Positions 1-8,754 of a DNA stretch of 64,000 nucleotides are shown here, one piece after another (positions within the stretch are counted from its first letter, which is position 1; each line of letters starts with the position of its first letter). Origin of the DNA: Pseudomonas sp. RSB 5.4 (GTDB lineage Bacteria; Pseudomonadota; Gammaproteobacteria; Pseudomonadales; Pseudomonadaceae). The notes below the pieces were generated by a model. It was given only the letters and a program-made list of their open reading frames with translations. It ran no database searches and was not told the origin of the DNA. The stretch lies in assembly GCF_037126175.1 (NCBI RefSeq), contig NZ_CP146986.1, positions 6,014,501 through 6,078,500 on the forward strand. Reading direction: 5' to 3'. A program made the translations under genes and the position numbers.

Positions 1-211
1 ACGAGTCCTGGCCAACCAGTTCCTCACCCATGTAGCGGATGCTGCCGCTGTGCGCCTGCGGCGAACCGCAAAGCGTCATCAGCAGCGTGGACTTGCCGGC
101 ACCGTTGGCGCCGATCAGGGTCACGATCTCGCCCTGACGGACTTCGACGTTGACGCTGTGCAGGGCCTGGATCTTGCCGTAGAAGGTGGAAACGTTTTCG
201 AACTGCAGCAT
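1..211 (-). CDS. livF: LivF, branched-chain amino-acid ABC transporter ATPase (partial)
   Basis: This is the N-terminal 70 residues of the second ATPase of the high-affinity leucine/isoleucine/valine importer; the rest lies beyond base 1. The ATG at 211-209 directly follows the livG stop codon, which suggests translational coupling. The fragment opens MLQFENVSTFYGKIQALHSV and holds an intact Walker A motif, GANGAGKST. LivF pairs with LivG on the cytoplasmic face of the LivHM channel and hydrolyses ATP to drive import. Confidence 0.93.
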   Translation of the reverse strand, partial: MLQFENVSTFYGKIQALHSVNVEVRQGEIVTLIGANGAGKSTLLMTLCGSPQAHSGSIRYMGEELVGQDS

Positions 212-979
212 TTACGCTTCCCCCAGGTAGGCTTTGATCACTTCAGGATTGTCGCGGATCTGATCCGGCGTGCCGTCGGCCAGAGGCGTGCCCTGGTTGA
301 TCACGACGATGTGGTCGGAAATGCTCATGACCAGTTTCATGTCGTGTTCGATCAACAGCACGGTCACGTTGTGCTCTTCACGCAGCACGCTGATCAGCGC
401 CTTGAGGTCTTCGGTTTCCTTCGGGTTCAGGCCGGCGGCCGGTTCGTCGAGCATGAGGATCCGTGGGCGGGTCATCATGCAGCGGGCGATTTCCAGACGC
501 CGTTGCTGACCGTAGGCCAGGGTGCCGGCGGTACGGTTGGCGAACTCTTTCAGGTTGACCTTTTCCAGCCAGTACTCGGCATATTCCATGGCCTCGCGCT
601 CGCTCTTGCGGAACGCCGGGGTCTTGAACAGGCCGGCCAGGAAGTTGGTGTTCAGGTGACGGTGCTGGGCGATCAACAGGTTCTCGACCGCCGTCATGTC
701 CTTGAACAAACGCACGTTCTGGAAGGTGCGAACCACGCCCTTGAGGGCGATCTTGTGCCCCGGCAGGCCCTGGATCGGCTCGCCGTCCAGCAGGATGCTG
801 CCACCCGATGGCTGGTAGAAACCGGTCAGGCAGTTGAACACGGTAGTCTTGCCCGCGCCGTTCGGCCCGATCAGCGCCACCACTTGTTTTTCCTTGACGG
901 TCAGGGCCACGCCATTGACCGCCAGCAAGCCGCCGAAGCGCATGCTCAGGTTTTCGACTTTAAGGATCTCGCGGCTCAT
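212..979 (-). CDS. livG: LivG, branched-chain amino-acid ABC transporter ATPase
   Basis: This 255-residue protein is the first ATPase of the Liv/Bra importer. Walker A (GPNGAGKTT) lies near residue 39. A glutamine-containing signature segment ([12 protein letters not shown]) precedes Walker B ([13 protein letters not shown]), and the H-loop is in LLIEHDM. The long insert between Walker A and the signature, including the HRHLNTNF stretch, is usual for LivG. Its ATG overlaps the end of livM by 4 nt and its stop abuts the livF start, so the genes are one translationally coupled operon. Confidence 0.96.
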   Translation of the reverse strand: MSREILKVENLSMRFGGLLAVNGVALTVKEKQVVALIGPNGAGKTTVFNCLTGFYQPSGGSILLDGEPIQGLPGHKIALKGVVRTFQNVRLFKDMTAVENLLIAQHRHLNTNFLAGLFKTPAFRKSEREAMEYAEYWLEKVNLKEFANRTAGTLAYGQQRRLEIARCMMTRPRILMLDEPAAGLNPKETEDLKALISVLREEHNVTVLLIEHDMKLVMSISDHIVVINQGTPLADGTPDQIRDNPEVIKAYLGEA

Positions 980-2232
980 TTTCGCAACTCCATGTGTGGG
1001 CGTTGCATCGGCAGCAGACCTTGTGGACGCCAGATCATCATCAACACCATCAGCGCACCGAACATCAACATCCGGTATTCGCTGAACTCACGCATCATTT
1101 CCGGCAACAGGATCATCACCACGGCCGCGAGAATCACGCCCAGTTGCGAGCCCATGCCACCCAGCACGACGATGGCGAGGATGATCGCCGACTCGATGAA
1201 GGTGAACGACTCCGGTGTGACCAGACCCTGACGGGCAGCGAAGAAGCTCCCGGCGAAACCGGCGAAGCTTGCCCCCAGGGTGAACGCCGACAGCTTGATG
1301 ATCGTCGGGTTGAGACCTAGCGCACGGCAGGCGATTTCGTCTTCACGCAGCGCTTCCCACGCGCGGCCGATCGGCATGCGCAGCAAACGGTTGATGATGA
1401 ACAGCGCCGCCAGTGCCAGCACCAGGGCCACCAGGTAGAGGAAGATCACCTTGTTGATCGAGTTGTATTCGAGGCCGAAATATTCGTGGAAGGTTTGCAT
1501 GCCTTCCGCCGCTTTACGTTCGAAGGTCAGACCGAAGAACGTCGGTTTCTCGATGTTGCTGATGCCGTTCGGACCGCCAGTGATATCGGTCAGGTTACGC
1601 AGGAACAGGCGGATGATTTCGCCGAAACCCAGGGTCACGATCGCCAGATAGTCACCGCGCAGACGCAGCACCGGGAAGCCCAGAAGGAAGCCGAACGTCG
1701 CCGCCATCAGACCGGCAATCGGCAGACAGATCCAGAAGCTCAGGCCGTAGTAGTGCGACAGCAGCGCGTAGCTGTAGGCGCCGACGGCGTAGAAACCGAC
1801 GTAACCGAGGTCGAGCAGACCGGCCAGACCGACGACGATGTTCAGACCGAGGCCGAGCATCACGTAGATCAGGATCAGCGTCGCAATGTCCACCGCGCCA
1901 CGGGAGCCGAAGAACGGCCACACCAGTGCACCGAGGATCAGCGCAATGATGATGTAGCGTTGGGTGGTCGGCAGGGTCAGGAAGTTGCTGGCCTTGGCCG
2001 GGATCAACGGCAGGCCCGGCGAGGATTTCCACGCCTTGCTGATCTGTTGGTTGAACAGCACGCGCAGGAACATCAGCACCGAGCACACGGCGATGGTCGC
2101 CAGAATGGCCGGGCTGGTGCCGTGCACTTCGAGGTTGATGCCGACGATGGTCAGTTTCAGACCGAGTACCGGATACGCAACCGCCCAAACCAAGAGCGCA
2201 CTGAAGAGTGCTTGCTTAAGATTTTTAGTCAT
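976..2232 (-). CDS. livM: LivM, branched-chain amino-acid ABC transporter permease
   Basis: This 418-residue inner-membrane permease forms the translocation channel with LivH. It has the longer proteobacterial form: an N-terminal extension of about 100 residues with extra hydrophobic segments precedes the conserved LivM core, which starts near [16 protein letters not shown]. The core carries the conserved segment [20 protein letters not shown], and the EAA-type cytoplasmic loop ([20 protein letters not shown]) that docks the ATPases is clear. It overlaps livH by 4 nt and livG by 4 nt. Confidence 0.96.
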   Translation of the reverse strand: MTKNLKQALFSALLVWAVAYPVLGLKLTIVGINLEVHGTSPAILATIAVCSVLMFLRVLFNQQISKAWKSSPGLPLIPAKASNFLTLPTTQRYIIIALILGALVWPFFGSRGAVDIATLILIYVMLGLGLNIVVGLAGLLDLGYVGFYAVGAYSYALLSHYYGLSFWICLPIAGLMAATFGFLLGFPVLRLRGDYLAIVTLGFGEIIRLFLRNLTDITGGPNGISNIEKPTFFGLTFERKAAEGMQTFHEYFGLEYNSINKVIFLYLVALVLALAALFIINRLLRMPIGRAWEALREDEIACRALGLNPTIIKLSAFTLGASFAGFAGSFFAARQGLVTPESFTFIESAIILAIVVLGGMGSQLGVILAAVVMILLPEMMREFSEYRMLMFGALMVLMMIWRPQGLLPMQRPHMELRK

Positions 2233-3152
2233 ACCTTCTCAACCTCCGGACGGCCCAGAATGCCGGTCGGACGGAACAACAGCACCAGAACCAACAAGCC
2301 GAAAGCCACGACGTCCTTGTACTGGTCGCCGAAGATATCGGCGCCAAAGGCTTCCGCCACCCCGAGCACCAGCCCGCCGAGCATCGCGCCGGGGATGCTG
2401 CCGATGCCGCCGAGTACCGCAGCGGTGAAGGCTTTGAGACCGACGAGGAAACCAGCGTTCGGGTTGATCACGCCGTACTGCATGCTCAGCAGCACAGCAG
2501 CGACGGCTGCCAGCGCAGCACCGATGACGAAGGTCAGGGCGATGATGTTGTTGGTGTTGATGCCCAGCAGGTTGGCCATCTTGATGTCTTCGGCGCAGGC
2601 ACGGCAGGCGCGACCCAGGCGAGAGCGGGAGATGAACAGCGTGAGGCCGAGCATGGCGACCAGGGTCACCACGAACACCACGATTTGCATGTAGGAAATC
2701 AGCACTTCATGTGCGCCACCTGGCCCGATGGAGATGTTGCCGGGGATCAGGTTGGGGATGGATTTGTCCTTGGAGTCTTGCGCGAGCAGAACCGTGTTCT
2801 GCAGGAAGATCGACATACCAATCGCGGAAATCAGCGGGATCAGACGGTTGCTGCCGCGCAGGGGGCGGTAGGCGATCCGTTCGATGCTGTAACCGTAGGA
2901 ACTGGTGACGACGATGCTCGCGATGAACGCGGCGGTCATCAACAGCGGGACGTTGTCGATTCCCATCATGGCCAGCCCGGCGATGGCGATGAACGCCACG
3001 TAGGAACCGATCATGTACACCTCGCCGTGGGCGAAGTTGATCATTCCAATGATGCCGTAGACCATCGTATAGCCGATGGCGATCAGGGCATACGTGCTGC
3101 CAATGGTCAGGCCATTAACCAGCTGTTGGAAGAAGTGATAGATGTCAGGCAT
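2229..3152 (-). CDS. livH: LivH, branched-chain amino-acid ABC transporter permease
   Basis: This 307-residue permease is mostly transmembrane helices. It opens [20 protein letters not shown] and has the LivH segment [19 protein letters not shown]. The ATPase-docking loop [20 protein letters not shown] lies near residue 180. It pairs with LivM in the inner membrane. It is the first membrane gene after the binding-protein gene and is separated from it by 230 nt that contain a strong hairpin, which probably lowers its expression relative to the binding protein. Confidence 0.96.
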   Translation of the reverse strand: MPDIYHFFQQLVNGLTIGSTYALIAIGYTMVYGIIGMINFAHGEVYMIGSYVAFIAIAGLAMMGIDNVPLLMTAAFIASIVVTSSYGYSIERIAYRPLRGSNRLIPLISAIGMSIFLQNTVLLAQDSKDKSIPNLIPGNISIGPGGAHEVLISYMQIVVFVVTLVAMLGLTLFISRSRLGRACRACAEDIKMANLLGINTNNIIALTFVIGAALAAVAAVLLSMQYGVINPNAGFLVGLKAFTAAVLGGIGSIPGAMLGGLVLGVAEAFGADIFGDQYKDVVAFGLLVLVLLFRPTGILGRPEVEKV

Positions 3153-3332
3153 TACAACGCTCCTAAAAACCTGATACGCATTTCACTGGTGGAGTCATTT
3201 TCCCGCCCGGCCCCGTGGATCTTTATCCACTTCGAATCCGGGTTTTGCCAGCGAACCGCTGATGACGGTTTTGAGATTTTCAGGTGGGGAGACTGGCGGA
3301 TCACGCCAGCGCGGCCCATACATTCGTAAAAC

Positions 3333-3358
3333 AAAGCCCACGGCACGCCGTGGGCTTT
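3333..3358 (-). terminator. livK-livH intercistronic hairpin (partial terminator)
   Basis: A perfect 12-bp inverted repeat (AAAGCCCACGGC / GCCGTGGGCTTT) lies 25 nt past the livK stop. The A/T run at each end gives a T tail in either direction. Because the liv operon continues on the same strand, it is best read as an attenuator or mRNA-stabilising hairpin that lets the binding protein be made in excess over the membrane subunits. Confidence 0.75.
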
Positions 3359-3382
3359 ATTGGCAGTCAGTCAGGGCGCGCC

Positions 3383-4510
3383 TTACTGAGGCGAAACTTC
3401 AGTTTTCGGTTTGCCGAAGTGCCACTCGTAAACCACAAATTTGAAGTCCTTCAGGTCGCCCTTGGCGTCGAAGCTCAGGTCGCCGGTAGGGGTCTTGAAG
3501 GAGCCTGCGTGAATGGCTGCGGCCACTTTGGCCGGGTCTTCGGATTTGGCTGCGGTGATACCGCCGGCAATCACTTCAACCGCCGAGTAGGAAGGGAACA
3601 CGAACGGGCCGCTCGGATCTTCTTTCTTCGCCTTGAAGGCATCAGCCAGGGCAACGTTGGCCGGATCCTGGTCGAAGGATTTCGGCAGGGTCACCAGCAG
3701 GCCTTCGGAGGACTCTTTGGCGATCTGCGAAATGGAGTCATTACCCACGCCTTCCGGACCCATGAACTTGGCTTTCAGGCCTTTTTCCTCGGACTGACGC
3801 AGGATCAGACCCAGTTCCGGGTGGTAGCCGCCGTAGTAGACGAAGTCGACGTTGGCTTGCTTGAGTTTGGCGATGATCGAGGAAAAGTCCTTGTCGCCGG
3901 CGTTGATGCCTTCGAATACCGCGACTTTCACGCCGTCTTTTTCCAGCGTCTGTTTAACCGCGGTGGCGATGCCTTCACCGTATTGCTGCTTGTCGTGCAG
4001 CACAGCGACGACTTTCGGTTTGACGTACTTGGCAATGTAGTTACCGGCGGCAGGGCCCTGGGCGCTGTCCAGACCGATGGTGCGGAAGATCATTTTGTAA
4101 CCACGGGCAGTGATGTCCGGGCTGGTGGCAGCCGGGGTGATCATCACGATGCCTTCGTCTTCGTAGATGTCCGAAGCAGGCTGAGTGGAGCTGGAGCACA
4201 GGTGACCGACCACGAACTTGACGCCGTCGTTGACGACCTTGTTCGCGACCGCTACGGCTTGTTTCGGATCGCAGGCATCGTCGTATTCAACGGCTTCGAG
4301 TTTCTTGCCGTCGACGCCGCCCTTGGCGTTGATCTGCTCGATGGCCATGCGGGCGCCACTGAACTGCATGTCGCCGTATTGGGCTACAGGACCGGTCTTA
4401 GGGCCGGCGATACCGATCTTGATGGTGTCAGCGGCGAACGAATGGCTGGCAACCCCGGCCAGAACCATAGCGGCAAACAGTTTGGAAATCTGCTTAGTAG
4501 CCTTAGTCAT
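3383..4510 (-). CDS. livK: Branched-chain amino-acid ABC transporter periplasmic binding protein
   Basis: This 375-residue type I periplasmic binding protein has a signal peptide (residues 1 to about 26, ending SHSFA). The mature protein opens DTIKIGIAGPKTGPVAQYG, the standard start of Leu/Ile/Val-binding proteins (LivJ/LivK/BraC). The ligand-binding region includes HLCSSSTQPASDIYEDEG. It captures branched-chain amino acids, possibly also alanine or threonine as in BraC, for LivHMGF. It is the promoter-proximal gene of the operon. Its 5' leader contains an A-rich Hfq/Crc-like motif. Confidence 0.95.
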   Translation of the reverse strand: MTKATKQISKLFAAMVLAGVASHSFAADTIKIGIAGPKTGPVAQYGDMQFSGARMAIEQINAKGGVDGKKLEAVEYDDACDPKQAVAVANKVVNDGVKFVVGHLCSSSTQPASDIYEDEGIVMITPAATSPDITARGYKMIFRTIGLDSAQGPAAGNYIAKYVKPKVVAVLHDKQQYGEGIATAVKQTLEKDGVKVAVFEGINAGDKDFSSIIAKLKQANVDFVYYGGYHPELGLILRQSEEKGLKAKFMGPEGVGNDSISQIAKESSEGLLVTLPKSFDQDPANVALADAFKAKKEDPSGPFVFPSYSAVEVIAGGITAAKSEDPAKVAAAIHAGSFKTPTGDLSFDAKGDLKDFKFVVYEWHFGKPKTEVSPQ

Positions 4511-4862
4511 AGTGCTCCACTCTTACTGTTGTAATTTTTTTGAGTTCTGGCGCCGTAGCAGCAGAACCGGGTCAGATACCTTTGCGATACCCTCCGGAAA
4601 TGCCCCCGGCAACTGTACCGGTACAGTGTAGAGCGCCGGTTGTTGGCCTGGGAAGCTGGCGCCAGGGGGCAAAACTTGTGGGTGTCGCATTTTTGAATGA
4701 AAAAGACAGAATTGCGGCGGGGCTTTCCTGGGGCTTATGCCCCAAACAGCAGCATTCCTTGGCGTTCCTGCTCTTTTCGTTCGGTGAAGCCATTTGCAAC
4801 CGGGTTTTTCTGCCGGACCACCGACGTTATCATTCGCGTCGATTTCTTTTCCGGACAGTCCC
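4511..4862. other. Intergenic region between livK and the DUF2288 gene
   Basis: These 352 nt separate divergent genes and should hold both promoters. The livK side has the A-rich leader described separately. I see no convincing protein-coding gene or clear -10/-35 pair. Short open frames here lack ribosome-binding sites and recognisable composition. Confidence 0.5.
4519..4541 (-). promoter_or_regulatory. Hfq/Crc-like CA motif in the livK leader
   Basis: Read on the minus strand, the leader contains a run of seven A followed by TTACAACAGTAAGAG, just upstream of the Shine-Dalgarno GGAG of livK. This resembles the AANAANAA sites at which Hfq-Crc represses translation in Pseudomonas. Amino-acid uptake genes are known Crc targets. 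Sequence match only. Confidence 0.45.
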
Positions 4863-5168
4863 ATGAATCAAGAACCTAGCACCCTCTATGCCAAGCTGCT
4901 TGGTGAAACCGCATCTATTACCTGGAAAGAGCTGGAGCCGTTCTTCGCCAAGGGTGCCCTATTGTGGGTCGACCCGGCCCTGGATTTGATTGCTGCCGCC
5001 GAGGCCGTGGCATCGGACGATGGCGAGAAAGTCGCCGCCTGGCTGGCTGAAGACAAACTCGCCAAGCTGTCTGAAACGCGGGCGCTGGATATTTTCGAGC
5101 GCGACCCTCAGTTGTGGGCGGTGGTGGTGAGTCCGTGGATTCTGATCCAGGAAAGGGCGCAGGTCTGA
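4863..5168 (+). CDS. DUF2288 family protein
   Basis: This 101-residue cytoplasmic protein opens MNQEPSTLYAKLLGETASIT and contains the family's conserved W-[KE]-E-L-x-P-F-F-A-x-G-x-L block and the C-terminal VVSPWILIQE. It matches the DUF2288 family, whose function is unknown. I chose the internal ATG at 4863 because the upstream codons do not look coding and the family starts here. It stands alone, with a terminator-like hairpin about 140 nt downstream. Confidence 0.8.
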   Translation: MNQEPSTLYAKLLGETASITWKELEPFFAKGALLWVDPALDLIAAAEAVASDDGEKVAAWLAEDKLAKLSETRALDIFERDPQLWAVVVSPWILIQERAQV

Positions 5169-5306
5169 AGGGGTGCACCTTTGTAGTGCGTGCCGTCATC
5201 CGCGAAAAGTGTGTAGCCGAGTAGCGTGATGGCACGTTGCCGTAGAGAAAGGCCACAAGCGTGGGTGGCCTCACGGTGACGTAAACGTAACGGGAACAGT
5301 TTATTG

Positions 5307-5330
5307 AGCAGCCTGAGGGCTGCTTAATTG
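5307..5330 (+). terminator. Putative terminator downstream of the DUF2288 gene
   Basis: A 7-bp stem AGCAGCC / GGCTGCT with a TGAG loop is followed by TAATTGTTTC. It sits 139 nt after the stop codon, in the 295-nt gap before the tubulin-like gene. The rest of the gap holds a REPIN at 5379-5442 and nothing else I recognise. Confidence 0.5.
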
Positions 5331-5378
5331 TTTCTGGATATTGGAACGACTGAGATTTTCAGGGAATTTGAGGGCCTC

Positions 5379-5442
5379 TTCGCGAGCAAGCTCGCTCCCA
5401 CATGAGAATGCATTTCCCTGTAGGAGCGAGCTTGCTCGCGAA
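5379..5442. repeat. REPIN, inward type, 64 bp
   Basis: Two inverted REP palindromes: TTCGCGAGCAAGCTCGCTCC on the left and its near-complement on the right. This copy carries a CTCGC variant in which the REP core is itself nearly palindromic. The spacer contains GAATGCATT, shared with the copies at 34674 and 37393. It lies just past the 3' end of the tubulin-like gene. Confidence 0.9.
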
Positions 5443-5463
5443 TGGGGGCGACTCGGTCTGACT

Positions 5464-7662
5464 TTAGACCGAGTAAGTCTTCCCGGTATGGTTATTCAGG
5501 GAAATAACCTTGGTCTTGCCGATCCGGTGACGGTAGATCTCGCGCAGGTACTTGATCGCTTTCTTCACGCAATCACGCGACAGGCGAATGTCGTTGATCG
5601 AGACGAACTTGTCCTTGTCGTTGATCAGCTCGCGGTACTTCTTCTCGTACATCGGTTTGATCGCGTACCAGTTGGTGTCGAGGATCTTCGCCGGGTTTTC
5701 GAACTCGTTGAGCAGATCGTCGATGCGGTCTTCGTCGAAGTCTTCATTGATGATGAAGTCGAGGATCGAGTTGTCCAGGGTCTCGTCGAAACGGTACGGG
5801 GTCTTGGCAAAGCAGCGCTTGATGAACGCCACGATCAACGTCAGGAAATCATCCGACAGGCACGGGCTCTTGGCGATCAAAGTGGTCAGCGACAGGTTGG
5901 CCGAGGCGCCGATCACCAGTGCATAGCGCTTGAGCGTGGTGTTGGGGAACAGGCTGTTGAGGTGGGTCTTCAACCGGTTCAAGTCCATGTACGACAGTTT
6001 GTAGTCCTTCGGCAGCGAGACGATCGAGACCACCGACGAGCAGTTCTTGAAGAAGTGCAGGTCGTGCAGCGCGGCGGCGTCGTAGCCGGAATTCTTGTAC
6101 TGCTCCAGCGAGGCGCGATAGCGCTTGGATTCGATCGGCAGCAGGCTGATGCCTTCGATGGCCTGGGTGACTTTGTTGAAGTGCGGCAGGTCGATCGAAC
6201 GGAAGAACAGATCATCGATGTTCAGACGCTGCGGCTCTTTGTCGAACACCTTGAACTTGTCGCTGCTCGGCGGCGGGGTTTCCGGCACCACCGATTCGGC
6301 GTAGGCAATCGCCACCGGGCCGGCCAGACTCATGAACAGGTCGTTGGCGTCCAGTCGAATGGTTTCGCCGATGTCGATGCCGGCGCGACGGAAGTAGTTC
6401 TGGTCGTAGTCGGTGGTCACCGCCTGCGCCGTCAGAATGTTGAAGATCTGTTGCGAGATGTACTGGTTGGCGTGCTTCTCCATCGCATTGACATCAATGT
6501 TCTGGATGTTGCCGTCATCGCTCTCTTCGGCGTAACGCATGATGTCGTTGGAGATCAGCATCATCGCGTTCCATGGGCGGATACGGCCCATGACACTGGC
6601 TTCGCTGCTGTCTTCATTGGCGAAGTTGTAGGAGAAATCCCATTCTTCCGAGAGGTATTTGCACAGCAGGCGGCCGGCGTTGATGTGCAGCGCCTCGGAC
6701 ATTTCACTGCGGTGGTCGGAAATGTTCGGCAGCACGCAGATGCCGCTGGTGAAGATCGGCTCGAACACGAACGAATGCCCGCTCTTGCCGTCGTGCTCGT
6801 CCATCGGCTTGGTGTCGAACGTCTTGTTCATGTACGAGTGCTGCTGGGCCAGACCGAACTCCGAGGCCATGCCCGAACCGGTACCGCCGCCGGCACTGAA
6901 GATCGAGAAGTACAGGCGCGACTGGTTGGCCTTGATACCGCAGCTGTCGATCAGGTACGAGTGGATCATTTTCCAGTCAGGGCTGGAGAAACGCTGGGTA
7001 TCCTTGTTGAGGATGATCTTCGCCAGATACTGGCCGAGGATCGGCGCGTTACCGGCGCCACCGGCGTGGACTTCGGACAAGTCCATGATCTTCATTTTGC
7101 TGTAGTCGCGCAGGAAGCCGCTTTTCTCGCCCTTGCGCGAGAAACGGATGCGCCCGGCGATATCCTTGTCGAGGTCACCGAGCATCACCAGCGGTTCGAC
7201 GAGGAACACCGGTTTGCTCGACTTGTTCGGGCCGATCCGCAGGTTGTGCTTGATCCACTGGGCCGGGCTGTAGCCCTTGTCGGCCAGACGCCGATCCGCC
7301 GCACGGTCTTCGTTGTTGAATTCGTTGAGGTAGAACTTGCGCGCGTTGTACACCAGCTCCGCGACGTCGAGGGCGATGTTCGAGCCGCAGCGACCGAGGC
7401 CGATCAGGCACACCGAGGGAAATTCCTGGTCGTTGTGCTGTTCGTTGTCGCCTTCCAGGTGCGGCGGGCGCGGGAACACCAGGTCACGCAGACCGTCGAG
7501 GTTGTCGAGGATGCGGTCGGTGTTGGTTTCGGTGTAGTACAGGTATTGGTGAGTGCCCAGCGGGCGCGAAGGAGGCAATGGCTTCATCGGAGCCGGGCTG
7601 TTTGCCGCAGGGCTCAGGGTCAGATCGGATACCGCGGTGGCCGGATTGTTTTTAGAAGTCAT
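5464..7662 (-). CDS. Divergent FtsZ/tubulin-fold GTPase-like protein, function unknown
   Basis: This 732-residue protein has the hallmarks of the tubulin/FtsZ superfamily. After about 80 disordered, proline-rich residues comes a nucleotide-binding start VCLIGLGRCGSNIA (85-98). The tubulin signature GGGTGSG is at 258-264. A T6-like SNDIM is at 371-375. A T7-like RLDANDL (436-442) keeps the two aspartates (438, 441) that match the FtsZ catalytic D-x-x-D. About 290 further residues after this have no motif I recognise. It is far longer than FtsZ (about 390) and is not the cell-division FtsZ, whose locus is not here. No operon partner is visible: the upstream gene is divergent and a REPIN follows. 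It probably belongs to a tubulin-like family of unknown role; polymerisation is an inference. Confidence 0.8.
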   Translation of the reverse strand: MTSKNNPATAVSDLTLSPAANSPAPMKPLPPSRPLGTHQYLYYTETNTDRILDNLDGLRDLVFPRPPHLEGDNEQHNDQEFPSVCLIGLGRCGSNIALDVAELVYNARKFYLNEFNNEDRAADRRLADKGYSPAQWIKHNLRIGPNKSSKPVFLVEPLVMLGDLDKDIAGRIRFSRKGEKSGFLRDYSKMKIMDLSEVHAGGAGNAPILGQYLAKIILNKDTQRFSSPDWKMIHSYLIDSCGIKANQSRLYFSIFSAGGGTGSGMASEFGLAQQHSYMNKTFDTKPMDEHDGKSGHSFVFEPIFTSGICVLPNISDHRSEMSEALHINAGRLLCKYLSEEWDFSYNFANEDSSEASVMGRIRPWNAMMLISNDIMRYAEESDDGNIQNIDVNAMEKHANQYISQQIFNILTAQAVTTDYDQNYFRRAGIDIGETIRLDANDLFMSLAGPVAIAYAESVVPETPPPSSDKFKVFDKEPQRLNIDDLFFRSIDLPHFNKVTQAIEGISLLPIESKRYRASLEQYKNSGYDAAALHDLHFFKNCSSVVSIVSLPKDYKLSYMDLNRLKTHLNSLFPNTTLKRYALVIGASANLSLTTLIAKSPCLSDDFLTLIVAFIKRCFAKTPYRFDETLDNSILDFIINEDFDEDRIDDLLNEFENPAKILDTNWYAIKPMYEKKYRELINDKDKFVSINDIRLSRDCVKKAIKYLREIYRHRIGKTKVISLNNHTGKTYSV

Positions 7663-7857
7663 TGTGCGCCATATACCTGGACTGGTTGGTCCGCTGACCA
7701 GTGTCAGCGAGCCTCACGGAATAAGATCTCGCGTCTTTTATTGCGCGAATTTGGCCCGGGCGTCAGGGGCTTGGCCTGATCGTCGCACGGGGGAATCCTT
7801 TCCTAATCGCTCATGAATCGGCCATTATTCAGTGATCTTTAATCAAAAAGAGGCGAA

Positions 7858-8754
7858 ATGATGTCAACGCTCCCTTCGTTGGGTTTTGCCGGAATCGGCC
7901 TGATGGGCCTGCCGATGTGCCGCCGTTTGCTGGCTGCCGGCTACCCGTTGACCGTGTGGAATCGCAACCCGGCCAAGTGCGCGCCACTGGTCGAAGCAGG
8001 CGCCCGGCAGGTGGCAAGCCCCGCTGAACTGTGCGAACACGCGGACGTGGTGATGCTCTGTCTGGCCGACACGGCGGTGGTGCGCGAGGTGGTGTTTGGC
8101 GCCGGGGGTGTCGCTGAAGGTGCGAAAAGCGGCCAGTTGCTCGTGGACTTTTCCAGCCTCGAACCGACCGCTACCCGCGAAATGGCCACCGAGTTGGCCG
8201 ACAAGACCGGGATGAGCTGGCTCGACTCACCGGTGTCCGGCGGCGTGGTCGGCGCCGAGGCCGGCAGTCTGGCGATCATGGTCGGCGGTGCGGCGGCGGA
8301 TCTGGATCGGGTGCGCCCGGTACTGCTCAGCCTCGGTCAGCGCGTCACGCACATGGGCGGCATCGGCGCCGGGCAAGTGACCAAGGCTTGCAATCAGATG
8401 ATCGTTGCCTGCAATGCGCTGGTGATTGCTGAAGTGGTGGCGCTGGCCGAGCAGGCCGGGGTCGATGCGCGCCTGATCGCCGAAGCGCTGGCCGGTGGTT
8501 TTGCCGATTCCAAACCATTGCAGATCCTCGCCCCGCAAATGGCCGAGAGCCGTTTCGAACCGGTGAAATGGCACGTGCGCACGCTGCTCAAGGATCTCGA
8601 CACCGCGGTGAAATTCTCTCGCGAACAAGGCTCGGCCACGCCGATCAGCGGATTGGCCGCACAACTGATGCGCCTGCATGGGGCGCAGGGCTTTTTGCAG
8701 AAGGATCCAGCGACACTGGTACAAATGTACCGCGCGCCAGACTCAGCGGATTGA
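7858..8754 (+). CDS. NAD(P)-dependent beta-hydroxyacid dehydrogenase (3-hydroxyisobutyrate/tartronate-semialdehyde type)
   Basis: This 298-residue enzyme opens with the Rossmann motif GFAGIGLMGLPM (9-20) and the cofactor segment VWNRNPAK. The family's substrate loop, DSPVSGGVVGAEAGSLAIMV, starts near residue 123. The catalytic lysine is K176 in GAGQVTKACNQMI. The family oxidises 3-hydroxyisobutyrate, reduces tartronate semialdehyde, or acts on related substrates, and sequence alone does not fix which. WNRNP does not by itself decide NAD versus NADP. The start could be either of two adjacent ATGs (7858 or 7861). Its 3' end overlaps the convergent signalling gene by 110 nt. Confidence 0.88.
   Translation: MMSTLPSLGFAGIGLMGLPMCRRLLAAGYPLTVWNRNPAKCAPLVEAGARQVASPAELCEHADVVMLCLADTAVVREVVFGAGGVAEGAKSGQLLVDFSSLEPTATREMATELADKTGMSWLDSPVSGGVVGAEAGSLAIMVGGAAADLDRVRPVLLSLGQRVTHMGGIGAGQVTKACNQMIVACNALVIAEVVALAEQAGVDARLIAEALAGGFADSKPLQILAPQMAESRFEPVKWHVRTLLKDLDTAVKFSREQGSATPISGLAAQLMRLHGAQGFLQKDPATLVQMYRAPDSAD

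Noticed and set aside
50..1231. Long plus-strand open frame across livF, livG and livM
   Set aside because: It is antisense to clear liv genes in GC-rich DNA with strong third-position bias and has no ribosome-binding site or family features.
5341..7779. 812-codon frame antisense to the tubulin-like gene
   Set aside because: Composition is rich in Arg, Val, His and Asp as expected for the complement of biased coding sequence; the minus-strand frame holds clear motifs.
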